DNA from: JANELJ01 sp024511395
GTDB lineage: Bacteria > Pseudomonadota > Gammaproteobacteria > GRL18
Assembly: GCA_963681975.1 (NCBI GenBank)
Contig: OY820613.1
Span: forward strand, 124,001-188,000
Length of the DNA stretch: 64,000 nt
Direction of reading: 5' to 3'
Notes under the pieces: generated by a model
The model's input: the letters and a program-made list of their open reading frames with translations, nothing else
The model's database searches: none
Told to the model about the DNA's origin: nothing
In this document: in pieces, positions 42,276 to 50,740 of the stretch
Numbering within the stretch: position 1 is the stretch's first letter
Layout: every line of letters begins with the position of its first letter
Translations under genes and position numbers: made by a program

Positions 42276-43291
42276 ACCTGAATTCTGGATAAGAACTAAA
42301 AAATATTGAACTAAATGCCTGTTTCTCGATCAGATCATTTAATGACCAAATCAAATGAATTTGAACAAGGAACAGGCAAGTGACTACTATAGATGAATTG
42401 TATTGTAATATCGCTGATTTCAACCAGGTCTTTTATCCTGAATGGGAAAAAACACTGCTGGAATCCGGTGATAAAAAGAGAAGACGACAAGGTGTAATAA
42501 GCCCCGGTGAACTGATGACTATCCTGATTAACTTTCATCAGTCACATTACAAAGATTTTAAGAGTTATTATTTATGCCATGTGCATCAACATCTTAGGAA
42601 AGAGTTTCCAGATTTATTGAGCTATAGCCGTTTCCTGTGAGTGATGTCATCGGTGGTGCCATTATGCGCTTACTTTACTCATTGCAAAGGAAAGCCCACC
42701 GGAATTGCCTTTGTTGATGCGAGCAGCATTAAAGTATGCCAAAACATTCGCATACCCAGGTATAAAGTCTTTGATGGTGTTGCTCAGCGAGGCAAATCGA
42801 CCATGGGGTGGTTCTATGGGTTTAAAGTTCACCTGATCATTAATCATAAAGGTGAAATACTGGGCACTAAATTGACGGCCGGTAATGTAGATGACAGAAA
42901 ACCGGTTCCTGAAATGGCCAAAGACTTATATGGAAAGCTTTATGGTGACAAAGGCTATGTCTCCAGTCTTTTAAGTGATGAACTGTTTGAACAGGATGTC
43001 GGGCTTATTACCAATGTCAGACGAAACATGAAACCACGTGCCATTGCATTGTGGGATAAGATTATGCTGAAAAAACGTTTTATAATTGAAACGGTTAATG
43101 ATCAGCTAAAAAATATTACACAGATTGAACATTCACGTCATAGAAGCGTAAGTGGTTTTATGTTGAACCTTATTGGTTCTCTGATTGCCTATTGTCATAA
43201 AAAAGACAAACCGACAATCAGAATAGATGAGAGTGATATGAAAACTCTCTGTATTTAGGTAAATGACTGGGTTCTTATCCAGATCTCAGGT
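42276..43291 (+). mobile_element. IS982-family element
   Basis: 1016 bp. The ends are ACCTGAATTCTGGATAAGAA and, reverse complemented, ACCTGAGATCTGGATAAGAA. A 7-bp duplication TAATATA flanks it (42269-42275 and 43292-43298). It sits between the ISAs1 element and feoA and ends ten bases before the feoA start codon. Confidence 0.93.
42380..43258 (+). pseudogene. IS982-family transposase with one in-frame stop
   Basis: From GTG 42380 the frame runs to 43258 with one TGA at codon 87 (42638-42640). Around it the sequence reads LLSYSRFL, stop, VMSSVVPLCAYFTHCKGKPTG; relatives usually have an Arg or Glu-like residue here, and CGA to TGA would explain it. The rest is a full IS982 DDE transposase: IAFVDASSIKVC, GWFYGFKVHLIINHKGEI, KLTAGNVDDRKP, LYGDKGYVS and RFIIETVNDQLKN. 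The reading frame does not change at the stop, so only this nonsense codon disables the gene. Confidence 0.9.
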
Positions 43292-43300
43292 TAATATAAG

Positions 43301-43777
43301 ATGTTGAACCGCAGTCATGATTATCAGCCTATGCCGGGTAGCGAGTGCCTGATCACTGATCTGGGAAATGATCCCCAGGTAGCACAGCATCTAGCACAGA
43401 TGGGAGTTTTACCTGGCACACGGCTTCGGATAGTACGTCTTGCGCCTCTTGGAGATACTCTGGAAGTGGCAGTCGAACAGGGGGAACTGCTGGCCCTACG
43501 CCGGGATGAGCTTGATGCTCTGGCTTGTCAGTACCAGGTGCTGCCCCTTTCTCAGGTAGAGCGCTGGGGACCAGAACTCTATCGTGTGCTTTCCCTTGCC
43601 AAGGGGCACACCTTTCGTGATCGAGTTGATCGTCATGGGATAGAACCTGGGAGTATTCTGCAGGTATTGCATCCCGGCCAGTGGCCACTTCGGGTAGAGA
43701 TGGAGAAGAACGGAGAGTCTCTGATACTGGGTCATGGTGAGGCCGTTAAGATTCTGGTAGAGCGTGCTGATGGCTAA
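43301..43777 (+). CDS. feoA: FeoA protein with two FeoA domains
   Basis: 158 aa made of two FeoA (SH3-like) domains: about residues 9-78 (GSECLITDLGNDPQVAQHLAQ, GVLPGTRLRIVRLAPLGDTLE) and 80-155 (GHTFRDRVDRHGIEPGSIL, LGHGEAVKILVER). FeoA proteins assist the ferrous-iron transporter FeoB. The stop overlaps the feoB start (ATGGCTAA), so the two are coupled. IS982 ends ten bases before ATG 43301 and no proper ribosome site is left in TTAATATAAG, so expression is probably lost. The base composition is visibly more G+C-rich than that of the neighbours, suggesting transfer. Confidence 0.88.
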   Translation: MLNRSHDYQPMPGSECLITDLGNDPQVAQHLAQMGVLPGTRLRIVRLAPLGDTLEVAVEQGELLALRRDELDALACQYQVLPLSQVERWGPELYRVLSLAKGHTFRDRVDRHGIEPGSILQVLHPGQWPLRVEMEKNGESLILGHGEAVKILVERADG

Positions 43778-45590
43778 GTTTTGTGTGACCGTAGCCCTCA
43801 GTGCTATTCCTAATACCGGTAAGACTACTCTGTTTAATCGTCTTACAGGGGAGAATTAGAGCACCGGCAACTGGCCCGGGGTTTCAGTGGAGCGAAAAAG
43901 CGCTCAGTTTAGCCTGGGTGAGTACCAAGTGGAACTGGTGGATCTGCCCGGTGCCTATGCTCTATCTCCAGTGACAGAGGAGGAGAGGGTGGTGCGGTAT
44001 TACTTTATGGATGACCCTCCCGACCTAGTGCTTAATATTCTCAATGCACAGAATCTCTACCGTGGACTGGGAATTATCTTGCAGATTGCCATGAGTGGCC
44101 TGCCTATGCTGGTAGCGGTCAATATGATGGATGAGGCAAAGGCTCGGGGTCTTGAACTGGATCTGGATATTCTTTCGCAACACCTTGGCGTTCCAATGGT
44201 GGGGACTTCGGCTCGCTCAGGTGAAGGTATCCCGGAACTGCAGGAAGCCCTGTACCAAATGATGCGCTATCCTGAGACAGCGCATTTTCCACATGTTTCC
44301 TGTCCGCCGGTTCTGGAAGAGGCTGTAAAAGACTTGGTTTGACGCCTGGAGGCTATAGAGGAAGGGCAGCGTCTACGTCCTGACTTTCTGGCTTTTCGCC
44401 TGCTTGAAGTTCCTGCAGAGGTCCCAACAGAACCTCTGAAACAACAGGCAGACCGGTGGCGTCAGAAGATAGAGGCATCGCTCCAGACATCGGTGCCGGT
44501 TGCCTGTGCTCGCTGTCGTTTTAATGCTGCACGGGGCTTGGTACGTGAGGCAACTCATCAGCACCCCCCGGGACCAGATGCCCGTAGTGAAGCCCTGGAT
44601 CGGGTTCTGCTGCACCTCTGGCTGGGTCTGCCGCTCCAGGAATTGCTTGCACACGGCTTCGATGCGGGTGGAGCAGGGTTACACAGTATACTGGCAATGA
44701 CTGACCTGCCCAACTGGCTGGTGAGTCTGCTACTCGATGGTCTATGGCAGGGAGTGGGAGTAGTGGTCTCCTTTTTTCCATTGATTCTGTTTTTCTTTGT
44801 TTTTATGTCATTGATTGAGGATAGTGGCTACATGGCCCGTGCCACCTTTCTTATGGATCGCCTGATGCATCGCTTGGGGCTGGATGGTAAGGCGTTTATC
44901 AACCTGCTGCTTGGGTATGGCTGTAATGTTCTGGCAGTAATGGGAACCCGTATTCTTTCCAGTCGTTACAACAGGATAGTCACGATGCTGCTAATCCCTT
45001 TCACCCTGTGCAGTGCCCGTCTTCAGGTGTTTGTGTTTATGACCGGCATCCTGTTTACCTCCGCTATGGCTCCCTGGGTGCTGCTGATCCTGTATTTAAC
45101 GAGTTTTGTTGTCGTAACTGTTATAGGGCTGCTGTTGCGTCTGTTTCGCATCACCGGACAACCTGAGCCTTTTATTATGGAGATACCGCCCTACCGTCTG
45201 CCGATCTTGCACAGTGTACTGCTGCGTAGCTGGCAGGAGATGAAAGACTTTTTCTATCCCCTGTTTGCGCCTCTGGGAATCGACTGGCATGAAACTATTG
45301 CCCTGCTATTTGGTTTCATTGCCAAGGAGATTGTCATTGGTGCCTTGGCAGTGATTTATGGCGGAGCCGATCTGAGTGCCCGGATTGCCAGTCAGGTTAC
45401 CCCGCTGCAAGGACTGAGCTTTATGCTCTTTGTGCTTCTCTATATGCCTTGTGTTGCTACTGTGGCAGCAATTCGTGCTGAATCACAAAGCTGGCGGATT
45501 ACCTTCCTGAGTCTTGTTCTGGGGCTTGGTACCGCTTGGCTGGCGAGTCTGGCACTTTACCAGGGGGGAAGGGCTCTAGGATTCTCCTGA
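43770..45590 (+). pseudogene. feoB: Ferrous iron transporter FeoB with two in-frame stops
   Basis: A single frame of 606 codons (43770-45590) shows TAG at codon 30 (43857-43859) and TGA at codon 191 (44340-44342), with no frameshift. The G domain has NTGKTTLFNRLTGEN, then WPGVSVERK, DLPGAYAL and NMMDEAKARG; the first G motif reads AIPNTGKT where GNPN is normal. The membrane part has VVSFFPLILFFFVFMSLIEDSGYMARATFLMDR, LGYGCNVLAVMGTR and FGFIAKEIVIGALAVIYG. CAG and CGA would restore both stops by one base each. FeoB is the GTPase-linked Fe2+ pump of the inner membrane. The frame is shorter than typical FeoB of about 770 residues, largely in its central and C-terminal part. Confidence 0.9.
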
Positions 45591-45756
45591 GGTCGTTACA
45601 TATAATAAAGGTTTGCAGGATGCTGGCTAATATATGAAACCAGAAACAGTGAAATATTGATATATGCAATTACTATAGGAAAAAATCAGCACCTGGTGTA
45701 TAACAAGATTACATAAACCTGTAAAATCAGTTTATTAAAAAGATACAATAATTAAG

Positions 45757-45788
45757 CCTGTGTCCAGCAATAATCAGGTAGACACAGG
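45757..45788. repeat. Inverted repeat before glmM
   Basis: CCTGTGTC (45757-45764) and GACACAGG (45781-45788) form a perfect 8-bp stem with a 16-nt loop, 36 bases before glmM. No T-run follows. It may be a leader hairpin in the glmM mRNA. The rest of the 233-bp feoB-glmM gap is A/T-rich without an evident gene. Confidence 0.5.
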
Positions 45789-45823
45789 TCATCAATCCGA
45801 TTAATACGAGATCTCCACTATAA

Positions 45824-47164
45824 ATGAAAAAAAAATATTTTGGTACTGACGGTATTCGCGGCAAGGTAGGGCAGAGTCCTATGACGGCTGATTTTGTAAT
45901 GAAACTGGGCTGGGCCGCTGGACGGGTGCTGGCCAAGCAGGGCAGGGGTAAAGCAGTTATTGGTAAAGATACCCGGATTTCCGGTTATATGTATGAATCA
46001 GCCCTGGAAGCGGGCCTGTCTGCGGCCGGGATTAACTGTTTATTAACCGGTCCGATGCCGACTCCCGGTATTGCCTATCTGACCCGTACCATGAATGCCC
46101 AGCTGGGTATTGTGATCAGTGCGTCTCACAACCCTTATTATGATAATGGCATCAAGTTCTTTTCTGCTGAAGGTACCAAACTGTCTGATGAAGTTGAGCA
46201 GGCAATTGAGGTTGAGCTGGAAAAAGAAATGGTGCATGTTGATTCAGCCGATCTGGGTAAGGCCAAACGGATCGATGATGCATCCGGTCGTTATATTGAG
46301 TATTGTAAAGGTACTTCACCGTTTTTGATGGAATTAAAAGGTCTGCGTATTGTAGTTGATACTGCTCATGGTGCGGCTTATCAGATTGCCCCTAAGGTGT
46401 TTAAGGAACTTGGGGCAGAGGTTTTTGCTATTGGTAATGAGCCTGACGGTCTGAATATTAATAAGGATGTTGGTTCAACTTATCTGGAAACTCTAAGAGA
46501 AGCAGTATTACAGCATCGTGCTGATCTGGGTATTGCTCTGGATGGAGATGCTGACCGGGTATTAATGATTGATCATCAGGGTGAAATAGTTGATGGTGAT
46601 GAACTGCTCTTTATTATTGCCATAGCCCGACAGAAACAGCAGAAAGTTGATGATTTTGGCGTGGTTGGTACCTTAATGAGTAACCTGGGCATGGAAATAG
46701 CATTGAAGGAAGCCGGTCTGGGCTTTATTCGTGCTGATGTCGGTGACCGTTATGTTATGGAAGAACTGCATAAACACGACTGGAGTATTGGCGGTGAGTC
46801 TTCCGGTCATATTATCTGCCTGGATCGTACCACAACAGGGGATGGTATTGTTTCTACACTGCAGGTTCTATCTGCCATGATAGGCAGTGGTAAGAGCCTT
46901 AATGAACTCAAACAGGGTATGCAGAAATATCCCCAGCATATGATTAACGTGCGTATTAAGGAAAAAGTCGATCCGTTTAGTTCAGAACAGGTGGTTAAGG
47001 CGGTAGAAGAAACCGAACAGCGTCTGGCTGACAAAGGACGGGTCTTATTAAGAGCTTCCGGTACCGAACCACTGATACGGGTTATGATTGAAGGCTCCGA
47101 TGAACAGCAGGTACTTAAAGAGGTTCAGGAGCTAGCGGACGTAGTAAAAACAGTATTTGGCTAA
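45824..47164 (+). CDS. glmM: Phosphoglucosamine mutase
   Basis: 446 aa. Starts MKKKYFGTDGIRG. The phosphoserine loop is SASHNPYYDNG with active Ser101, the metal site is LDGDADRVL, the sugar loop GGESSGHII and the phosphate-binding loop RASGTEPLIRVM. It converts glucosamine-6-P to glucosamine-1-P for UDP-GlcNAc, hence for peptidoglycan and LPS. folP, its usual left neighbour, lies 7 kb away across the IS cluster and feo genes. Confidence 0.98.
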   Translation: MKKKYFGTDGIRGKVGQSPMTADFVMKLGWAAGRVLAKQGRGKAVIGKDTRISGYMYESALEAGLSAAGINCLLTGPMPTPGIAYLTRTMNAQLGIVISASHNPYYDNGIKFFSAEGTKLSDEVEQAIEVELEKEMVHVDSADLGKAKRIDDASGRYIEYCKGTSPFLMELKGLRIVVDTAHGAAYQIAPKVFKELGAEVFAIGNEPDGLNINKDVGSTYLETLREAVLQHRADLGIALDGDADRVLMIDHQGEIVDGDELLFIIAIARQKQQKVDDFGVVGTLMSNLGMEIALKEAGLGFIRADVGDRYVMEELHKHDWSIGGESSGHIICLDRTTTGDGIVSTLQVLSAMIGSGKSLNELKQGMQKYPQHMINVRIKEKVDPFSSEQVVKAVEETEQRLADKGRVLLRASGTEPLIRVMIEGSDEQQVLKEVQELADVVKTVFG

Positions 47165-47327
47165 AAAGCTGGTTAAAAAAGCACAGAAATACCGCCATAT
47201 ATCCCTATAATATTTGATTTATCAGGGCAGTAAAGGTATCATTTCGCGCTGGATAAGAAGCCGCTGGCCTGATAATAAAAGCCAGTGGTGGTAATCTAAA
47301 TATATATAAAAGGAAGGTAAATAAACA

Positions 47328-48080
47328 ATGCGTACCCCATTAGTCGCTGGTAACTGGAAAATGAACGGCTCGCGTGCGAGCGTTAAAGAATTAATCAACG
47401 GTGTTGTCGACGGTGCTAAAGCCATCAATGGTGTTGATATTGCGGTCTGTCCTCCCTTTATATTTATTGCCGATGTTGTCGCTGTTACCGAGGGTACTAA
47501 TGTGGCTGTCGGTTCACAGGATGCCAGCACTGAACTTAAGGGTGCTTTTACCGGTGAAACTTCCGTTGAAATGATTAAGGACTTTGGCTGTAAATATGCC
47601 ATTGTCGGTCACTCTGAACGTCGTACCTTGTATGGTGAAACAGACGAAATCGTCGCTAAAAAGTTCGGCGTGGTTAAAAATGCCGGTCTGATCCCGATTT
47701 TCTGTATTGGTGAAACCTTGGAAGAACGTGAACAGGATATTACTGAAGAAGTCTGTGCCTGCCAGATTGATGCGGTCTTTGCCGCTCATGGTGATAATGC
47801 TTTTGGAGGTTCAGTCATTGCTTATGAACCTGTCTGGGCCATCGGTACCGGTAAAACGGCTTCACCTGAGCAGGCCCAAGCGGTACATGCTTTTATCCGC
47901 GCTCATTTGGCCAAATGTAATGCTGATATTGCTGAAAAAGTACAGATTTTATACGGCGGCAGTATGAACCCCGGTAATGCCAAAGAATTAATGGATCAGG
48001 GTGACATTGATGGTGGTCTGATTGGTGGCGCATCTTTGAAAGCCGATGACTTCCTGGCGGTTTGTGCAGCAGGTCAATAA
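47328..48080 (+). CDS. tpiA: Triosephosphate isomerase
   Basis: 250 aa TIM barrel. Substrate residues N9 and K11 (AGNWKMNG), the electrophile His in VGHSERR, the catalytic Glu in AYEPVWAIGTGK and the phosphate loop ILYGGSMNPGNA are intact. It interconverts glyceraldehyde-3-P and dihydroxyacetone-P. A ribosome site (AAGGAAGG) lies before ATG 47328. The order glmM-tpiA-secG is frequent outside the enterics. Confidence 0.99.
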   Translation: MRTPLVAGNWKMNGSRASVKELINGVVDGAKAINGVDIAVCPPFIFIADVVAVTEGTNVAVGSQDASTELKGAFTGETSVEMIKDFGCKYAIVGHSERRTLYGETDEIVAKKFGVVKNAGLIPIFCIGETLEEREQDITEEVCACQIDAVFAAHGDNAFGGSVIAYEPVWAIGTGKTASPEQAQAVHAFIRAHLAKCNADIAEKVQILYGGSMNPGNAKELMDQGDIDGGLIGGASLKADDFLAVCAAGQ

Positions 48081-48126
48081 TTAGAGTCTTATAGTAAGTT
48101 TTAATAAACAAGTAACGAGAAAAAAC

Positions 48127-48507
48127 ATGCAAACAGTTATTCTGGCAATTCATATTATTGTTGCTATTACACTTATCGGTTTAATTCTTATCCAGCAGGG
48201 TAAGGGTGCCGATGCCGGTGCTGCTTTTGGCGGCGGAGGCGGTGGTGCTTCTGCAACAGTATTTGGCAGCCAGGGTTCTGGTAACTTTATGACCAAAACC
48301 ACAGCGATTCTGGCCACGATTTTCTTTATTACCAGCCTGTTTTTATCGTTCCTGTCTGGCAAAATTTCAGAACAGAAAGCTGAATCTGTTGAAGTATCCA
48401 ACCAAGTGCAGCAAATTGAAGCTGAAGACAAGCCTGCCATGCCTGTTACTGAAAGTGCTCCGGCAGAAACTACAGACAAGCCGGCTATACCGGTACCTGC
48501 ACAATAA
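48127..48507 (+). CDS. secG: Preprotein translocase subunit SecG
   Basis: 126 aa with two membrane helices (residues about 3-22, VILAIHIIVAITLIGLILIQ, and 56-77) joined by the Gly-rich KGADAGAAFGGGGGGASATVFG loop, as in all SecG proteins. A variable Pro/Ala-rich tail of some 45 residues follows. It assists SecYEG protein export. tRNA-Leu begins 37 bases later, the secG-leuU order of E. coli. Confidence 0.96.
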   Translation: MQTVILAIHIIVAITLIGLILIQQGKGADAGAAFGGGGGGASATVFGSQGSGNFMTKTTAILATIFFITSLFLSFLSGKISEQKAESVEVSNQVQQIEAEDKPAMPVTESAPAETTDKPAIPVPAQ

Positions 48508-48544
48508 AAAGATAATAATAACCGATAAAATAAAAACTGAGTTC

Positions 48545-48629
48545 GCCGATGTGGTGGAATTGGTAGACACGCTATCTTGAGGGGGTAGTGGCGCAAGCCG
48601 TGCCGGTTCGATTCCGGCCATCGGCACCA
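48545..48629 (+). tRNA. leuU: tRNA-Leu (anticodon GAG)
   Basis: 85 nt with CCA encoded. Acceptor stem GCCGATG pairs with CATCGGC; the D region is TGGAATTGGTAGACA; the anticodon stem CTATC/GGTAG encloses TTGAGGG with GAG in the anticodon position; the long variable arm TGGCGCAAGCC is typical of class II tRNAs; the T arm GCCGGTTCGATTCCGGC is perfect. Located after secG like E. coli leuU. Confidence 0.97.
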
Positions 48630-49071
48630 AATTTCAGGTAGTTATAAACCTGAATGCGAACTTTTAGCCTAAACTGATTAATTCAGGTTTAATCCCTGAA
48701 TTTTCTGTTTCAGGCCGAGCTTATACAGAACTTGATTTTAGTACACTTTATTTAACTGCACTTTGTTTTAGTACAATGGGAGGGGTTTATGGGATCAGTA
48801 TTTCGTTCCTATTGATATCTATCAATAAGTTAGCAAATACTTCTATAGCTCCCGTCAAACCTTCCTGATATGCGGCATATAAAAAGCGTAAAAGCCGGTT
48901 AAAAAGGCTTTTAATACGTTTAGATTTGGTTTAAAGTGTTACTCATTCAAGATTTGCGGTATCGTTTTTAAAAGTACCAGACGTGTTACAGACAAGTTAC
49001 CTGTAAGTTGCAAACAAAGAGTCAAAAACCAATACGTTTCAAATAGATATAAAAAAACTAAGTGCCAGTTA
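48630..49071. other. Gene-free stretch between tRNA-Leu and the nuo promoter region
   Basis: No gene was seen. Directly after the tRNA, TTCAGGT (48633-48639) and ACCTGAA (48648-48654) form a hairpin, and AAACCTGAAT (48646-48655) is also perfectly inverted at 48681-48690, so alternative folds exist. The motif TTTTAGTACA occurs twice (about 48733 and 48763). AAAAGCC (48890-48896) and GGCTTTT (48906-48912) form a terminator-like stem without a clear T run. The stretch probably ends the secG-tRNA transcript and leads into the nuo operon. Confidence 0.5.
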
Positions 49072-49101
49072 TTGAAACAGTCCTTAAGCTTGCACTTAAA
49101 T
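49072..49101 (+). promoter_or_regulatory. Possible sigma-70 promoter of the nuo operon
   Basis: TTGAAA at 49072-49077 and TTAAAT at 49096-49101 with an 18-nt spacer, about 75 bases before the nuoA start. The -10 box is weak, so this is only a candidate. Confidence 0.35.
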
Positions 49102-49175
49102 GACGTAATAATTCATAAACAATATTAGTGTCTGGCTAAATTAAATTGCGGCCAGATTATGTAAGGAGCGCTAAT

Positions 49176-49532
49176 ATGCTTGAAAACTACCTTCCCGTAC
49201 TGATTTTTATGGGAGTGGGTCTTCTGGTTGGAATCGGTATGACAGCAGCAGGTCTGATCCTGTCTCCACACAGACCTGATCGAGAAAAAAATTCCCCTTA
49301 CGAATGCGGCTTCGAGGCATTTGAAGATTCCCGAATGAAGTTTGACGTTCGTTACTACTTGGTTGCCATCCTGTTTATTATCTTTGATCTGGAAATTGCA
49401 TTCCTGTTTCCCTGGGCTGTGGTGCTGGACAGCATCGGTACCTTTGGACTGGTCGCTATGGCTATTTTCCTGGGTTTATTAGTGGTCGGTTTTATTTACG
49501 AATGGAAAAAAGGTGCGCTTGAATGGGAATAG
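49176..49532 (+). CDS. nuoA: NADH-quinone oxidoreductase subunit A
   Basis: 118 aa, three membrane helices, with the family core SPYECGFEAFEDSRMKFDVRYYL (here NSPYECG...) and the helix VAILFIIFDLEIAFLFPWA. I start at ATG 49176 because AAGGAG (49163-49168) precedes it at the right spacing; an upstream TTG frame would add ten atypical residues. It is part of the membrane arm of complex I next to the quinone channel and opens the operon. Overlaps nuoB by ten bases. Confidence 0.97.
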   Translation: MLENYLPVLIFMGVGLLVGIGMTAAGLILSPHRPDREKNSPYECGFEAFEDSRMKFDVRYYLVAILFIIFDLEIAFLFPWAVVLDSIGTFGLVAMAIFLGLLVVGFIYEWKKGALEWE

Positions 49533-49999
49533 AAGGAATACTTGAAGAAGGCCTGATCACCACCACTGCGGATAAAATGATTAACTGGGCCAGAACCGGC
49601 TCCATGTGGCCAATGACCTTTGGGCTGGCCTGTTGCGCGGTAGAAATGATGCAGGCTGGTGCTTCCCGTTATGACCTGGACCGTTTTGGTATTGTGTTTC
49701 GCCCCAGTCCCCGGCAATCGGATGTGATGATTGTAGCCGGTACTCTGGTGAATAAAATGGCGCCTGCCCTGCGTAAGGTGTATGACCAGATGGCTGAACC
49801 CCGCTGGGTGATTTCCATGGGCTCCTGTGCCAATGGTGGTGGTTATTACCACTATTCCTATTCCGTGGTACGAGGCTGTGACCGGGTTGTCCCTGTGGAT
49901 ATTTATGTGCCGGGTTGTCCGCCCACAGCAGAAGCTCTGCTGTACGGTATTATCCAGCTGCAGAACAAGATTAAACGTACCAATACCATTGCCCGTTAG
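49523..49999 (+). CDS. nuoB: NADH-quinone oxidoreductase subunit B
   Basis: 158 aa. The four ligands of cluster N2 are seen: the tandem Cys in FGLACCAVEMM, Cys in MGSCANGGGYY and Cys in YVPGCPPTAEA. N2 is the last iron-sulfur cluster before ubiquinone. The short N-terminus is typical of non-enteric proteobacteria. Confidence 0.98.
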   Translation: MGIEGILEEGLITTTADKMINWARTGSMWPMTFGLACCAVEMMQAGASRYDLDRFGIVFRPSPRQSDVMIVAGTLVNKMAPALRKVYDQMAEPRWVISMGSCANGGGYYHYSYSVVRGCDRVVPVDIYVPGCPPTAEALLYGIIQLQNKIKRTNTIAR

Positions 50000-50068
50000 G
50001 CAGAAATAAAACATACGTTAATACCCAATACGTCAATAGCTAATATAAGTTAAGTAGAGAAATACTGA

Positions 50069-50740
50069 ATGTCTCAATATTATTCTGAACTGTCTGAAAA
50101 AGTAACTGCCAAACTGGCCTCTATTGAGAGTGTTTCAGCTACAGTTGCTCATGGTGAACTCACCATTGAAGTCAGCAAAGAGAATCTCATTGCCGTTTGT
50201 GAAACTTTAAAAGCCGATCCGGAACTGGCCTTTGATACGGTTATTGATATCTGCGGAGTGGATTATAGTAGCTATGAAGGTTCAATGGCCTGTCAGACCC
50301 GCTATGCCTCGGTTTACCATTTATTATCCGTAACAAATAATCATCGTATTCGCATTCGTACCTGGCTGGACAGTGACTTCCCGGTGGTAGATTCCGTAGT
50401 GGGTCTATGGAATGGCGCCAACTGGTTTGAACGTGAAGCTTTTGACCTGTTTGGTATTCTTTATACCGGCCACCCGGATTTGCGTCGTATTCTGACCGAT
50501 TACGGTTTTATTGGTCATCCCTTACGTAAGGACTTCCCATTAGTCGGGCAGGTTGAAATGCGTTATGACGCTAATAAACAACGGGTTATCTATGAACCTG
50601 TAAGTATCGAAGAACGGGTTAATATTCCAAGAGTGATCAGGCATGACAACCGTTATGCAGAACGGGAACTGGCGGCCATGGCCCAGGAAGCCGCCGATGC
50701 CAAAAATACCGCAGCCAATGAAAGCGGGGATAAAGCCTAA
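50069..50740 (+). CDS. nuoC: NADH-quinone oxidoreductase subunit C
   Basis: 223 aa 30-kDa-type subunit with DVCGVDYSS-like (DICGVDYSSYEG), WNGANWFEREAFDLFGILYTGHPDLRRILTDYGFIGHPLRKDFPL, the signature block. Separate from nuoD, unlike the fused NuoCD of E. coli. Its stop overlaps the nuoD ATG by one base. Confidence 0.98.
   Translation: MSQYYSELSEKVTAKLASIESVSATVAHGELTIEVSKENLIAVCETLKADPELAFDTVIDICGVDYSSYEGSMACQTRYASVYHLLSVTNNHRIRIRTWLDSDFPVVDSVVGLWNGANWFEREAFDLFGILYTGHPDLRRILTDYGFIGHPLRKDFPLVGQVEMRYDANKQRVIYEPVSIEERVNIPRVIRHDNRYAERELAAMAQEAADAKNTAANESGDKA

Noticed and set aside
42638..44342. Stop-codon recoding (selenocysteine or altered code) to explain in-frame TGA, TAG and TAA
   Set aside because: All three stop types are involved, conserved genes end normally with them, no SECIS-like hairpin was evident, and the affected genes are a transposase, a damaged feoB and hrcA.
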